A stretch of DNA of 64,000 nt from Fibrobacter sp. (lineage in GTDB: Bacteria > Fibrobacterota > Fibrobacteria > Fibrobacterales > Fibrobacteraceae): assembly GCA_017412605.1 (NCBI GenBank), contig JAFPWY010000003.1, positions 186,001 through 250,000 of the forward strand, given 5' to 3'. Shown piece by piece: positions 1-8,378 of the stretch (positions within the stretch are counted from its first letter, which is position 1; each line of letters begins with the position of its first letter). The translations under genes were made by a program, and so were the position numbers. The notes beneath the pieces are model-generated. The model was not told the origin of the DNA and ran no database searches. It was given only the letters and a program-made list of their open reading frames with translations.

Positions 1-231
1 ACGCACGGAAGCGTCGAGATGAACTTTGCCTTGCCTCGTTCGGGCAAGGTGGATGTCCGCATCTTCGATTTCCAGGGCCGCGAAGTGGGTGCCGTTCCTG
101 GGCGCGAATACGCCTCGGGCCGTGGCGATATGCGCTGGGATGCGTCGGGCCTCTCGAAGGGCCGTTACCTGGCCGTATTGCGGGTAGATGGCAAAATGGT
201 TGCGAAGAGTGGCTTCGTGAAAGTGCGGTAA
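1..231 (+). CDS. C-terminal end of a secreted protein with a sorting-domain-like tail (5' partial)
   Basis: The reading frame is open from the first base and stops with TAA at 229-231, so only the last 76 codons are visible. They read as a compact beta-sandwich tail: VDVRIFDFQGREV, a DMRWDASGL segment, then GRYLAVLRVDG and a basic end, VKVR. This pattern matches C-terminal sorting tails of type IX-secreted proteins, which also occur in Fibrobacter. The catalytic or binding part lies outside the window, so its function cannot be told. The stop is five bases before a duplicated fragment of the ruvX 5' end, suggesting that ruvX once followed it directly. Confidence 0.6.
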   Translation, partial: THGSVEMNFALPRSGKVDVRIFDFQGREVGAVPGREYASGRGDMRWDASGLSKGRYLAVLRVDGKMVAKSGFVKVR

Positions 232-234
232 AGT

Positions 235-264
235 TATGAACTATCTCGGACTTGATTATGGTGA
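235..264 (+). repeat. 30-bp exact duplicate of the ruvX 5' end (positions 2137-2166)
   Basis: These 30 bases (T plus ATG and the first codons, MNYLGLDYG) are identical to 2137-2166, where the real ruvX begins. After base 264 the two copies diverge at once. The fragment lies five bases after the stop of the preceding gene, so it looks like the original ruvX start left behind when the lipoprotein gene between the copies was inserted. Confidence 0.85.
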
Positions 265-309
265 TGTAATGTCAACTAAAAACAAAATAATTCCTAAAAG
301 GGGAAATTC

Positions 310-1908
310 ATAAAAAAACTCTCTCTCCTCATACCTCTATCCTCATTCCTTCTCTTCGGTTGCGACGAGACGACCAACGTCACCGAGACGACCGGCCCGA
401 CATCGGTCGCGAAGTTCAAGGACCTTGCCGAATGTACCGATGAAAACGAGGGCGACCTCGTGTACGTGAAGGATTCTGCGGCGGCGTACCTGTGCGCCGA
501 CGGCGTATGGAACGTATTGAGCGCCTCCGCCGCGGATGGCTCCGACGGAAAGGGTGGCTCCGACGGAAAGGGTGGTTCCGACGGTTCTGACGGTAAGAAC
601 GGCGAAAACGGAACGTCGTGCACGGCGACTGCGTTGAAGGACAAGTCGGGGTTCGAGCTGACTTGCGGTGGCAAGGTTGTCGGAACGATTACGAACGGTA
701 CGGACGGCGAAAACGGAACGTCGTGCACGGCGACTGCGTTGAAGGACAAGTCGGGGTTCGAGCTGACTTGCGGTGGCAAGGTTGTCGGAACGATTACGAA
801 TGGTACGGACGGCACCAACGGTTTGAATGGCGAGAAGGGAACCTCTTGCGAGGGCAAGAAGAACAAGGACGGCTCCGTGACGATTTCGTGCGGAGGTAAA
901 GAGGTCGCTACTATCAAGAGCGGCGACGACGGCAAGTCGGCCTACGAGCTGTCAGGATTCGAAGGTACCGAAGAGGAATGGCTTAAATCGCTGAAGGGTA
1001 AGGATGGTGCAAAGGGTGAAAACTGCACGTCCGAAGAGAAGGGGAATGGTGTCGTTACGCTGAAATGCGGCGATGAAGACGCCGTGACGCTGTACAAGGC
1101 AGTGTGCGGAAATCAGCCGTTTGACCCGTCGAAAAAGTTCTGCTATGGATTGAAACTGTACGACTTTTGCGATGGCAAGGTTTACGACCCGGAAAATCAA
1201 TTCTGCTATGGATTGAAACCGTACGACCTTTGCGATGGCAAGGTTTACGACCCGGAAAATCAATTCTGCGCAATGCGTGGCGATGATGTTGAACGTGTCT
1301 ACAAGAAGGTGACCATTGGCACGCAGACTTGGATGGCGGAAAATTTGAACTACCAGACCGAAAACAGTTGGTGCGGTGGCGGAAGCGGAACTACGGAAGG
1401 CAACTGCGAAACCTACGGTCGCCTTTACACATGGGCCACGGCTATGGGCAAGGACGAGTCCACGTGCGGCTACGGCTACGATTGCGACCTTGGCACGGGC
1501 GATGTGCAGGGCGTATGTCCCGACGGCTGGCATTTGCCGAGCAAGGCGGAATGGGAGGCTCTGTTCACCGCAGTGGGCGATCAGGACATAGCAGGCCGGA
1601 AACTCAAGGGTACAACACTCTGGAAAGCGGAAGACGGCATCACCAACGAGGACGCCTACGGCTTCTCTGCGCTCCCTGCTGGCGAAAGGGACAACCGTGG
1701 CAACTTCATCGTACCTGGCTACTACGGCAACTTCTGGAGTGCCACTGAGAGCAATAGCAGCTACGCCGACATCATGTTTCTGCACTACAGCAAAGAGAGT
1801 GCGTACTTGAGCCTCAGCAGTAAGGACATCGCACTCTCGGTTCGTTGCCTCGAGAACTCGCTTGTAGAACTCCAACTAGGGGTGCGTAGCGCCACTAGAA
1901 AACCCTAG
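310..1908 (+). CDS. FISUMP-domain lipoprotein with collagen-like Gly-rich repeats, apparent ATA start
   Basis: The frame contains an almost complete lipoprotein signal (KKLSLLIPLSSFLLFGC, lipobox Cys about residue 18), but the codon where ATG is expected is ATA (310-312). It is preceded at good spacing by AGGGGA. The first standard start in frame is a GTG at 460, which would lose the signal peptide, so I chose 310; the gene may alternatively be silenced by an ATG-to-ATA change. After the signal come Gly-Asp/Lys collagen-like repeats (about residues 75-230) with a near-perfect 35-codon duplication. A duplicated 21-codon CYGLK..YDPENQ unit follows. A FISUMP domain closes the protein (IGTQTWMAENLNY, GVCPDGWHLPS, SVRCL). 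The protein is probably outer-membrane anchored and surface exposed; the role of FISUMP domains is unknown. Confidence 0.7.
   Translation: MKKLSLLIPLSSFLLFGCDETTNVTETTGPTSVAKFKDLAECTDENEGDLVYVKDSAAAYLCADGVWNVLSASAADGSDGKGGSDGKGGSDGSDGKNGENGTSCTATALKDKSGFELTCGGKVVGTITNGTDGENGTSCTATALKDKSGFELTCGGKVVGTITNGTDGTNGLNGEKGTSCEGKKNKDGSVTISCGGKEVATIKSGDDGKSAYELSGFEGTEEEWLKSLKGKDGAKGENCTSEEKGNGVVTLKCGDEDAVTLYKAVCGNQPFDPSKKFCYGLKLYDFCDGKVYDPENQFCYGLKPYDLCDGKVYDPENQFCAMRGDDVERVYKKVTIGTQTWMAENLNYQTENSWCGGGSGTTEGNCETYGRLYTWATAMGKDESTCGYGYDCDLGTGDVQGVCPDGWHLPSKAEWEALFTAVGDQDIAGRKLKGTTLWKAEDGITNEDAYGFSALPAGERDNRGNFIVPGYYGNFWSATESNSSYADIMFLHYSKESAYLSLSSKDIALSVRCLENSLVELQLGVRSATRKP
601..810 (+). repeat. 105-bp tandem duplication inside the lipoprotein gene
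   Basis: Bases 601-705 and 706-810 are near-identical in-frame copies of a 35-codon unit starting GENGTSCTATAL; I see one C/T difference near the end. A second in-frame duplication of 63 bp lies at 1138-1200 and 1201-1263. Both keep the frame and point to recent slippage or unequal recombination. Confidence 0.9.
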
Positions 1909-1917
1909 CAGACCCCA

Positions 1918-1936
1918 GCCCCGCCCAAAGCGGGGC
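1918..1936 (+). terminator. GC-rich hairpin after the FISUMP lipoprotein gene
   Basis: GCCCCGC and GCGGGGC form a perfect 7-bp stem around a 5-base loop, ten bases after the stop codon. No T-run follows, so intrinsic termination is uncertain. Confidence 0.35.
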
Positions 1937-2137
1937 AGGGGGCGTGGACCGCTTTGCGCATCTTTGTATTGCGTTCAAAAGTCAATCACACCAATAAAAA
2001 TATGGCTATAATTCTCTAAATGTTGTGATTTGGGCCTAAATTGTACAGATTTTGGGCTAAAAAACAAAAACGCCGAAACTCTATTTTGAGTACTTTCTGG
2101 CGGATTTTGGGGCAAAAGTTATTCTATATTGGTTTCT

Positions 2138-2548
2138 ATGAACTATCTCGGACTTGATTATGGTGAGCACCGCGTTGGGGTCGCATTCGCCGACTCCGAG
2201 CTGCGCATGGCTTTTTCCCGTGAAACGATAGACCAGAAGACGACTAATTTATTTGTGCGCCTTGACGAACTGGTGAAAGTCAACAAGATCGACGCTTTCG
2301 TGGTGGGGATGCCCTACCATCCAGACGGGCGTGCCGACGGCAAGAACGTGGTAGTGGAAAAGTTTGTCGAAGACCTGAAATTGCGCTTCCCGAATATCCC
2401 GATTTACACGCAGGACGAATCGTATTCGAGCGTACAGGCGCAGGAAAAGACATCGTATTTCAGCAAGAAGAAAAAGCAGAAGAACAAGGCCGTCATTGAC
2501 CAGCTTGCCGCCGCAATAATATTGCAGAGGTGGCTGGATCAATCTTAG
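2138..2548 (+). CDS. ruvX: RuvX/YqgF-family putative pre-16S rRNA nuclease / Holliday-junction resolvase-like protein
   Basis: The 136-residue protein opens with MNYLGLDYGEHRVGVAFAD, the RNase H-fold signature of YqgF/RuvX (first catalytic Asp in GLDYG). It continues with VVGMPYHPDG and ends with a DQLAAAIILQRWL helix, the normal family length and order. Family members process the 5' end of 16S rRNA and have been proposed as alternative resolvases. A TTG nine bases upstream is in frame, but the ATG at 2138 fits the family and is the start preserved in the duplicate at 236. The gene appears cut off from its former upstream neighbour by the inserted lipoprotein gene, and its 3' end overlaps the convergent DUF4143 ATPase by four bases. 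Confidence 0.88.
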   Translation: MNYLGLDYGEHRVGVAFADSELRMAFSRETIDQKTTNLFVRLDELVKVNKIDAFVVGMPYHPDGRADGKNVVVEKFVEDLKLRFPNIPIYTQDESYSSVQAQEKTSYFSKKKKQKNKAVIDQLAAAIILQRWLDQS

Positions 2549-3891
2549 AATTCAATCTTGTCTAGTACGATTTGTTCAGAATCTTTCTGCAAGAACATAA
2601 CCATGTAAATGGGGAGGTACGTCACTTTCCCTTTTTGGGAGACATTGCAGTTAGCAAAGACGAAGCCCTCCTGCATTTGGTATTCGGAATTCGCAAGACA
2701 GTTGTTCATGGCGGAATGAATGGTGTAATCCTTGCCACTTTTCACTTCAATGGGCATAACGTGATTGTTGTATTCGATTACAAAATCTAACTCACCCAAG
2801 CGTTTTGAATTGTAGTAATAAAGCTGGAACCCCTTTGAATAAAGCTCCTGCGCTATAGCGTCTTCGTAGATTCCACCAGCATTCAGGTTTTGATTTTTTG
2901 TCAGCAGCATGGACTTCGTGTTCATTCCGTATTCCGAAGTCAGCATGCCGACATCAGCAAGATAAAGTTTGAACAAACTGCTTTTTTCGTTCAGCTTGAG
3001 TGGAATCCTTGGCTCGGTGCTATTAAAAACAGAAAGTGCAACACCTGCATTTTTTAACCAAAGAAACGTACTTTGCACACGATCAAAATGAAGGCCTTTT
3101 TTCAAGTCTGTAACAATGTAGCGTCGATTATGTTTTAAAAGTTCTGCGGGAATCAGTTCATACGCGTTCGTCAACAACAGGCGCTTATCCTCTGTTTCAT
3201 ATTGCGTAAAGTCGAGTTTGTACTGGCTCATAATGTCTCGATGAATCCGCATGACATCGTTCAAGTTGCTGTTGTCCGCAAAATTGCTTACAGCCTCCGG
3301 CATGCCACCAACAATAAGGTAGCGGGTGAACATGTCCAGCATCTTTTGGTTAACCGCATCCATGACTGGCGTCCGATTTTCGAAGGAAGAACGCAAGCTA
3401 GAAATGATTTTTTCATCGATGTTTGTGATTTGCAGAAATTCTTCGAAATCCAGCGGGAACATTTCTACCGTGGTCATGTAGCCCACTGGTGCGGAGTCGA
3501 GATTTGTCAGTTCCACTCCAAGAAGCGATCCGCTCAAAACATATCGGAAACTCCCTTCTTCTACAAAGAACTTGATTTTGGTAATCATCTCCTTGTATTT
3601 TTGGACTTCGTCAATGAAGATGATTGTCTTGTTTTTTTCCAGTTTCTGCGTGCTAAGAGCAGAAAAACCCAGAATAAGATCATCGACAGTTTGTGCGGCA
3701 GCAAGTACATCTACTGCAGCGGGGGTTTCTATGAGGTTTATCTCGAAAAAATTCGCACGCTCAGCAGTTAGCACGCGCCTGATAGCGTGTGTTTTCCCCA
3801 CCTGGCGAGCCCCTTTTACAAGCAAGGCTTTTTTTTGGCCGTTTTTGAACCATTCACGAATGGTATTTTCGCTTTTGCGCTTCAATTCCAT
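2545..3891 (-). CDS. AAA-family ATPase with C-terminal DUF4143 domain
   Basis: The 448-residue protein has a Walker A (GARQVGKT, about residues 27-34), a Walker B (TIIFIDEVQK, about 88-97), and a winged-helix-like middle. A C-terminal DUF4143 region carries ELDFVIEY followed by MPIEVKSG, an arrangement resembling a PD-(D/E)XK nuclease core. Such ATPases are abundant and often multicopy in anaerobes; their role is not settled. The start ATG follows GAGG at seven bases. The promoter region contains four direct repeats spaced exactly 32 bp apart, suggesting binding of a regulator. It converges on ruvX with a four-base overlap. Confidence 0.85.
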   Translation of the reverse strand: MELKRKSENTIREWFKNGQKKALLVKGARQVGKTHAIRRVLTAERANFFEINLIETPAAVDVLAAAQTVDDLILGFSALSTQKLEKNKTIIFIDEVQKYKEMITKIKFFVEEGSFRYVLSGSLLGVELTNLDSAPVGYMTTVEMFPLDFEEFLQITNIDEKIISSLRSSFENRTPVMDAVNQKMLDMFTRYLIVGGMPEAVSNFADNSNLNDVMRIHRDIMSQYKLDFTQYETEDKRLLLTNAYELIPAELLKHNRRYIVTDLKKGLHFDRVQSTFLWLKNAGVALSVFNSTEPRIPLKLNEKSSLFKLYLADVGMLTSEYGMNTKSMLLTKNQNLNAGGIYEDAIAQELYSKGFQLYYYNSKRLGELDFVIEYNNHVMPIEVKSGKDYTIHSAMNNCLANSEYQMQEGFVFANCNVSQKGKVTYLPIYMVMFLQKDSEQIVLDKIEF

Positions 3892-3926
3892 TAAAAAACC
3901 TCGTTTTTTGCGAATTTTTAGCTTTT

Positions 3927-4034
3927 TGTCAAAAGTGTAATTAAAATATACAATTTTTTGTCAAAAATACAAATGCTTTTTAGCAAAAAATGTCAAAAAT
4001 ACAAATGTTTTTGGCTACAATTTGTCAAAAATGC
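3927..4034. repeat. Iteron-like array: four TGTCAAAA repeats with exact 32-bp period
   Basis: TGTCAAAA starts at 3927, 3959, 3991 and 4023, each exactly 32 bp from the last. The central two copies extend to TGTCAAAAATACAAATG. Read on the minus strand each repeat contains TTTTGACA, resembling a -35 box, so the array may carry promoters or operators of the divergent DUF4143 ATPase gene, moxR, or both. Confidence 0.8.
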
Positions 4035-4081
4035 GATATTTGAGGCTCCAACCGCCAACCACTTTTATATATATTTAAAGC

Positions 4082-4993
4082 ATGATTAAAAACTTAATTC
4101 ATGCTTTAGAGGGGATACTGCTCGGGAAGCCCGAGACGGTAGAGCTATTGGTAATGGCGCTGTTGGCGGACGGTCACGTGCTGGTGGAAGATGTTCCCGG
4201 CACGGGCAAGACGACGCTCGCGAAGGCGCTTGCCGCCGCCATCGGTGCAGATTTTGCGCGAATCCAGTTTACGCCGGATTTGCTGCCGGCCGACGTGACC
4301 GGCGGTGCCGTGTTCAAGGCGAATACGGGCGAGTTTGAAATCCGCAAGGGGCCTGTCTTTACGCAGGTGCTGTTGGCCGACGAAATCAACCGTGCCTCGC
4401 CGCGCACGCAGAGCGCGCTTTTGGAGGCGATGGAAGAACGGCAGGTTTCGCTCGAGGGGCAGCGTTACAAACTGCCCGAACTTTTCATGGTGTTGGCAAC
4501 CGAAAATCCGGTGGAATTTCATGGAGTGTTCCCGCTGCCCGAAGCGCAGATGGACCGGTTCCTGGTGCGCATCTCGGTGGGTTACCCGACAGCGGAGACC
4601 GAACTGGAAATTTTACGGGCGCATCGTAACGGTCGGCCGATTGACTCGCTGACGGCGGTGACGACTCCCGAGGCGATTTTAAAGGCCCGTAGCGAAGTGC
4701 AGAAAATCCACATTGACGAGGCGCTGGAACGCTACGTGATTTCGCTGGTGCAGGCGACGCGTAACGATGGCGGCGTGCGCCTGGCGGCAAGTCCGCGTGC
4801 CGGGATGAACCTGGTGCGCATGGCGCAGGCGTGTGCGTTCGTGGATGGACGCGACTTCGTGAACCCCGATGACATTCAGCGTGTATTCTTCCCGGTGATG
4901 GAACACCGCGTGTTCGCCAAGGACACCGGCAACCCCGAAGCCAGCAAGAAGATATTGCAGGGAATCCTGAAGCAAGTGGCGGTGCCGAAATGA
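4082..4993 (+). CDS. MoxR-family AAA+ ATPase
   Basis: The 303-residue protein has Walker A PGTGKT (residues 39-44), Walker B VLLADEINRASP (about 97-107), the MoxR sensor segment ATENPVEFHGVFPLPEAQMDRF, and a C-terminal AAA lid, all in the canonical order and length. MoxR ATPases act as chaperones with DUF58 and von Willebrand-type partners on cell-envelope targets. The gene heads a three-gene set with a DUF58 protein and a transglutaminase-like membrane protein, the usual neighbours. ATATATATTTAAA just upstream is AT-rich and promoter-like. Confidence 0.92.
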   Translation: MIKNLIHALEGILLGKPETVELLVMALLADGHVLVEDVPGTGKTTLAKALAAAIGADFARIQFTPDLLPADVTGGAVFKANTGEFEIRKGPVFTQVLLADEINRASPRTQSALLEAMEERQVSLEGQRYKLPELFMVLATENPVEFHGVFPLPEAQMDRFLVRISVGYPTAETELEILRAHRNGRPIDSLTAVTTPEAILKARSEVQKIHIDEALERYVISLVQATRNDGGVRLAASPRAGMNLVRMAQACAFVDGRDFVNPDDIQRVFFPVMEHRVFAKDTGNPEASKKILQGILKQVAVPK

Positions 4994-5009
4994 GCGGAGA
5001 GCGCTAACC

Positions 5010-5136
5010 CCTAGATCCTTAACCTAGAGATTGCTTCAGGACTACGTCCTTCGCAATGACAACTTTTTTCTTTCCTATCGTCTTTCGTCTCTCGTCTCTC
5101 GTCTTTCGTCTTTCGTCTTTCGTCTCTCGTCTAACT
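5010..5136. repeat. Dispersed intergenic repeat plus TTTCGTC/TCTCGTC tandem array within the moxR operon
   Basis: The first part (5013-5064) matches 8453-8504 closely: a CTAGATCCTTA block, then AGATTGCTTCAGG and CCTTCGCAATGAC forming an imperfect hairpin (ATTGC with GCAAT). GTCATTGCGA-type hairpins like this are widespread intergenic repeats in bacteria. The second part (about 5078-5134) is a run of CGTCTTTCGTCT / CGTCTCTCGTCT units ending next to the DUF58 start. Together they separate moxR from DUF58 by 143 bp. Confidence 0.75.
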
Positions 5137-6342
5137 ATGTCCCTCTTCCACTGGTTCATTCGCTCGATTCCGCGGGCCCCGAAAAAAACGGGACTCCTGA
5201 TGGCGATATACTTTTGGTGGCTGGACTACTTCACTCCGGCGGGGCGGGCGTTTGCTTCGCTCTTTCTGCTGGCGATGTTCGCGGGAGCCATTCCAGGTTT
5301 TTGGGCGGCGTGGATTTTCGGCGGGCTCGATTTTCTGCTTTTTTTGGGACTCGTGTTCAGCCTGTTCGTGACGGCGAAGCGGAGCAAGATTCAAGTCGAA
5401 AGCGTTTCGGTGAATCGCGTGCGCGAGGGCGAGACGGCGACGGTGACGGCCTATTTGGCAGTGCGTTCGACAATTGACTGCGTGAACCTGGGCGCAAACC
5501 GTTTGCCTCCTTCCTTGACGGGCATTGAGTCCGATAACGTGAAAATCAAGGTGGGCGAGCCTCCGCGCAAGCTGGAATGCTTCGTAAAAACGACGCGCCG
5601 CGGCTCCTACATGCTGGGCAAGGTCTCGGCCAACGTGCCCGAGATTATGGGCCTTTTGCGCTGGCCTTATGGTTACAACGGTTCCGTGGAACTGCTCGTT
5701 TACCCGCGTGCGCTCAAGGTGCAGGATTTCCCGTTCCTCACGCAGGGGCCATCGGGTATGGCTTTTGCACCGTTCCTGATGCCGAGCCTCACGCGCGGGA
5801 TGAATTTTATAGGCGTGCGGCCTTACCGCGAGGGCGATTCTCTGCGCGACTTGCACCACAAGGCTTTTGCCCGTTACGGCAAGCCGTTTACTAAGGAATT
5901 CGAGGTGGAGCGCGGTGCGGGCGTGATTCTGCTTTTGGATACGGCGACTCCGAATTTCAAGTCGCGGCAGTACTTGGAACATGCGATTCGCTTGGCGGCG
6001 GCGGTGGGCGAGTGGCTCCTGGACCGAGAAATCCTCGGGCGATTCTTTATTGACAGTGAAGAGATTGCGCTTGACGGCGGTTCCGAAAGCCGCAAGAACT
6101 TGCTTGACGCCTTGGCTCGTATTCCGCCAGCGTCGCTTGCATCTGCTAGGCAGCCCGCACCTTGGGCTCCGGCGGCACGCCCGATGGATCCGGTGCTCCG
6201 CATCGGGCTTTACGCAAGTGATGAACCGCTTGTAAACAAGCATATCGTGGTAGGGACGCAGCCTGCCTCGACAGAAGATAAGCTGCTGGTGGTTTCGCCG
6301 GAAGATTGCGAAGGCATTGAACGCGGGACGGTTGTGCTATGA
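5137..6342 (+). CDS. DUF58-domain membrane protein
   Basis: Two membrane segments lie near the N-terminus (FWWLDYF through FVTA, about residues 27-75). An extracytoplasmic or cytoplasmic beta domain follows, then the DUF58 signature RGMNFIGVRPYREGDSLRDLHHK (about 228-250) and a degenerate von Willebrand A-like region (GVILLLDTATPN). I placed the start at ATG 5137 (401 residues). The in-frame upstream extension only translates the TTTCGTC repeat array into repeated FRLSS-type residues. No clear ribosome-binding site precedes 5137. Its end overlaps the next gene by four bases, so the two are translationally coupled. It probably works with MoxR on an envelope or surface process. Confidence 0.85.
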   Translation: MSLFHWFIRSIPRAPKKTGLLMAIYFWWLDYFTPAGRAFASLFLLAMFAGAIPGFWAAWIFGGLDFLLFLGLVFSLFVTAKRSKIQVESVSVNRVREGETATVTAYLAVRSTIDCVNLGANRLPPSLTGIESDNVKIKVGEPPRKLECFVKTTRRGSYMLGKVSANVPEIMGLLRWPYGYNGSVELLVYPRALKVQDFPFLTQGPSGMAFAPFLMPSLTRGMNFIGVRPYREGDSLRDLHHKAFARYGKPFTKEFEVERGAGVILLLDTATPNFKSRQYLEHAIRLAAAVGEWLLDREILGRFFIDSEEIALDGGSESRKNLLDALARIPPASLASARQPAPWAPAARPMDPVLRIGLYASDEPLVNKHIVVGTQPASTEDKLLVVSPEDCEGIERGTVVL

Positions 6343-8378
6343 TGGAAAAAGTAGACATCCGTTACGTTTTCAAGGTGCTGTTCCTCTGCATCGCTTCGGT
6401 GACTCTCGGGAACACGTTCGATTTCCTTTGGCTCGGGCTCTTGTTCGCGCTTTACTTCGTGGTAATCGGCATATTGAATGCGACATCCCGCCGTGAATTT
6501 GCGAAGCGCCCGCGCTATAAAAAAATCTTTGCGTATGGTGCGATTGTCCCGCTTGCGCTCTTCTGGGTGATGACTCCGACAGTCGAAAACGGCGTATCGC
6601 CTTACCTGATTTTCTTGCCGGGGATTTATCTGCTCTACTTGGCGGCATTGCAGGAACGGAGCCGCGGAAACGGCGGCTTTGAAGTCTTTGTCGCGTTCGA
6701 TGGCGTGGCGGCTCTGCTGTTCGGAATGTATATGGTTCCGCATGGTTGGGGGCATGTCGGGCTGTTCGGCTTTTTGCTTGCACTCTGCGCCTATACTCGC
6801 CGCGGGACTTCTCCGTACAAGTACCTGATTTTTATACTCGTGCTAGCCGCGCTTGGGGGAATATCTTATGGCGGTTGGCGGTACTGGAAAACGCAGCGTT
6901 ACCATTACGGTGCAGAAATGGCCGAAAGTTACTACCTGCGTGAACGCGTGATGGGCTTCGATCCCGTGGTGGCGCTGGGCTCTTTCGGCAGCAACTTCAG
7001 TTCGCGCTACAACAACCAGGTGGTGCTGCGTGTGTGGGATACGCTCCCGCCGACATACCTCAAGGCGGCCAGCTACGAAAAATATATCGGCGGTCTTTGG
7101 AAACTGCCGACGGTGCCTGCGGCAAGGTTGTTCCCCGCTTATTATCGCGTGGATTACCCCGTGTTCGAGCTTTCCGATTCCACGACGCGCAAACCCGGAG
7201 CCCATGAAGTCTGGGTACAGTCGTCGCTCAATACGTTTGGCTTCCTTTTTGCCCCGTATGGCGCGGTAGGCTTTGCCGAAAAGAACGTTGACTCGCTGGA
7301 TTATTATGCGGGTGGCATGGTGCAGGGCATGGACAGCAAAAAACGCTCGGACTGGTACTATTTTGTGTGTCGTCCGGCAGAAGGGGCGGCTCAAGATGCT
7401 TGCGTCCAGGTTCCTGATTCGCTTAAGGAGCCCTCGTCGGGCGATTTCCAGATTCCCCCGCGCAGCATTCCGCTGGTCGATACCGTCATCGTGGCGATGG
7501 GACTGCACAATTTCTCGGGTGATTCCTTGGGAGACTCGCTGGGTGACACCTTGCACGGCGTGGAGACGCTCCATAAAATCCTGACGTACTTCCGCGAGAA
7601 CTTTACCTACTCCCTTTCGATTCCCGGGCTGCGCAGGCGTTTCGGCACTAATTCGGGCGGTGACCCGCTGGCCGTCTTCTGGCGCGAAAAGCAGGGCTAT
7701 TGCGAATATTATGCGACGCTCTCCGTGCTGGTGCTGCGCCGCCTGGGCTTTCCGGCCCGCTATGCGACAGGGTTTGCGCGCCCCGAAGTGGTGGAGGGCC
7801 GTCCGTATTCCGTATTCCGCCGTAAGAATTCGCATGCGTGGGCCGAGGTCTTTGTCGACGGCCATTGGGTAATTTTTGACCCGACGCCACCGCTGCGCAT
7901 TGCTATTGGCTCGGAACCGGGCTGGTGGAACCTGAAGTGGGAAGGCTTGCGCGGGCGTTTTGTGTACATCATGCACTTGCTAAAAGAAGGTGGGTGGAGG
8001 CTCGTGGTGGACCGTCTCCAGGATCGTTCGCGCTCCGTTGTCGAAAGCCCGGTGCTGTATGGCGTGCTCCTGGCGCTTGTGCTTGGCCTTGTTGCCCACA
8101 AAATGCGGATTGCCTACAAGAAACGGCGGAAAAACCGCATAATTGTAACGGCCAAGGCGCTTGAATGGGCGAAAAAACTGAATGCAGCGGAACGGGCGCT
8201 TGCGCGTTGCGGATACCGCCGCGAAACTGGCGAAACGGTGGGCGCATTTGCGAGACGAGTTGGAACCGCATTGTCGCAAGTGACGGCAAATGCAGATTCC
8301 CCGAAAAAAAAGCAAAAGTCAAAAGACGCACTTGCCGTTCTCAATAACTACGAATCAAACCGCTGGCTCGAGCAGTGA
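6339..8378 (+). CDS. Transglutaminase-like membrane protein (TgpA/DUF3488 type)
   Basis: The 679-residue protein starts with five or six hydrophobic segments (about residues 8-175). It then has a large soluble domain with the transglutaminase core: GYCEYYATLSVLVLRRLGFPAR (nucleophile Cys), NSHAWAEVFV (His) and WVIFDPTPP (Asp). A further membrane helix (VLYGVLLALVLGLVAH) and a cytoplasmic tail follow. This order is that of TgpA-type periplasmic transglutaminase-like proteins, whose genes sit with moxR and DUF58 genes as here. The start is ATG 6339 within an ATGATG; the second ATG is equally possible. Confidence 0.88.
   Translation: MMEKVDIRYVFKVLFLCIASVTLGNTFDFLWLGLLFALYFVVIGILNATSRREFAKRPRYKKIFAYGAIVPLALFWVMTPTVENGVSPYLIFLPGIYLLYLAALQERSRGNGGFEVFVAFDGVAALLFGMYMVPHGWGHVGLFGFLLALCAYTRRGTSPYKYLIFILVLAALGGISYGGWRYWKTQRYHYGAEMAESYYLRERVMGFDPVVALGSFGSNFSSRYNNQVVLRVWDTLPPTYLKAASYEKYIGGLWKLPTVPAARLFPAYYRVDYPVFELSDSTTRKPGAHEVWVQSSLNTFGFLFAPYGAVGFAEKNVDSLDYYAGGMVQGMDSKKRSDWYYFVCRPAEGAAQDACVQVPDSLKEPSSGDFQIPPRSIPLVDTVIVAMGLHNFSGDSLGDSLGDTLHGVETLHKILTYFRENFTYSLSIPGLRRRFGTNSGGDPLAVFWREKQGYCEYYATLSVLVLRRLGFPARYATGFARPEVVEGRPYSVFRRKNSHAWAEVFVDGHWVIFDPTPPLRIAIGSEPGWWNLKWEGLRGRFVYIMHLLKEGGWRLVVDRLQDRSRSVVESPVLYGVLLALVLGLVAHKMRIAYKKRRKNRIIVTAKALEWAKKLNAAERALARCGYRRETGETVGAFARRVGTALSQVTANADSPKKKQKSKDALAVLNNYESNRWLEQ

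Noticed and set aside
294-935. Long minus-strand frame over the collagen-like lipoprotein gene
   Set aside because: It is the mirror of the Gly/Asp repeats (Pro/Ser-rich translation) and has no signal or ribosome-binding site.
952-1875. 307-codon minus-strand frame
   Set aside because: It is antisense to the FISUMP domain, which is clearly coding on the plus strand.
3927-4034. Possible CRISPR array because of the 32-bp period
   Set aside because: The whole 32-bp unit is related between copies and only four occur; there are no unique spacers.
5013-5064. Attachment site (att) because of the copy at 8453-8504
   Set aside because: The sequence is a common intergenic hairpin repeat, with no integrase between the copies.
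5131-6243. 370-codon minus-strand frame
   Set aside because: It is antisense to the DUF58 gene; the plus-strand protein has family motifs and coupling to its neighbour.
6843-7976. 377-codon minus-strand frame
   Set aside because: It is antisense to the transglutaminase-like gene with its intact Cys, His and Asp motifs.
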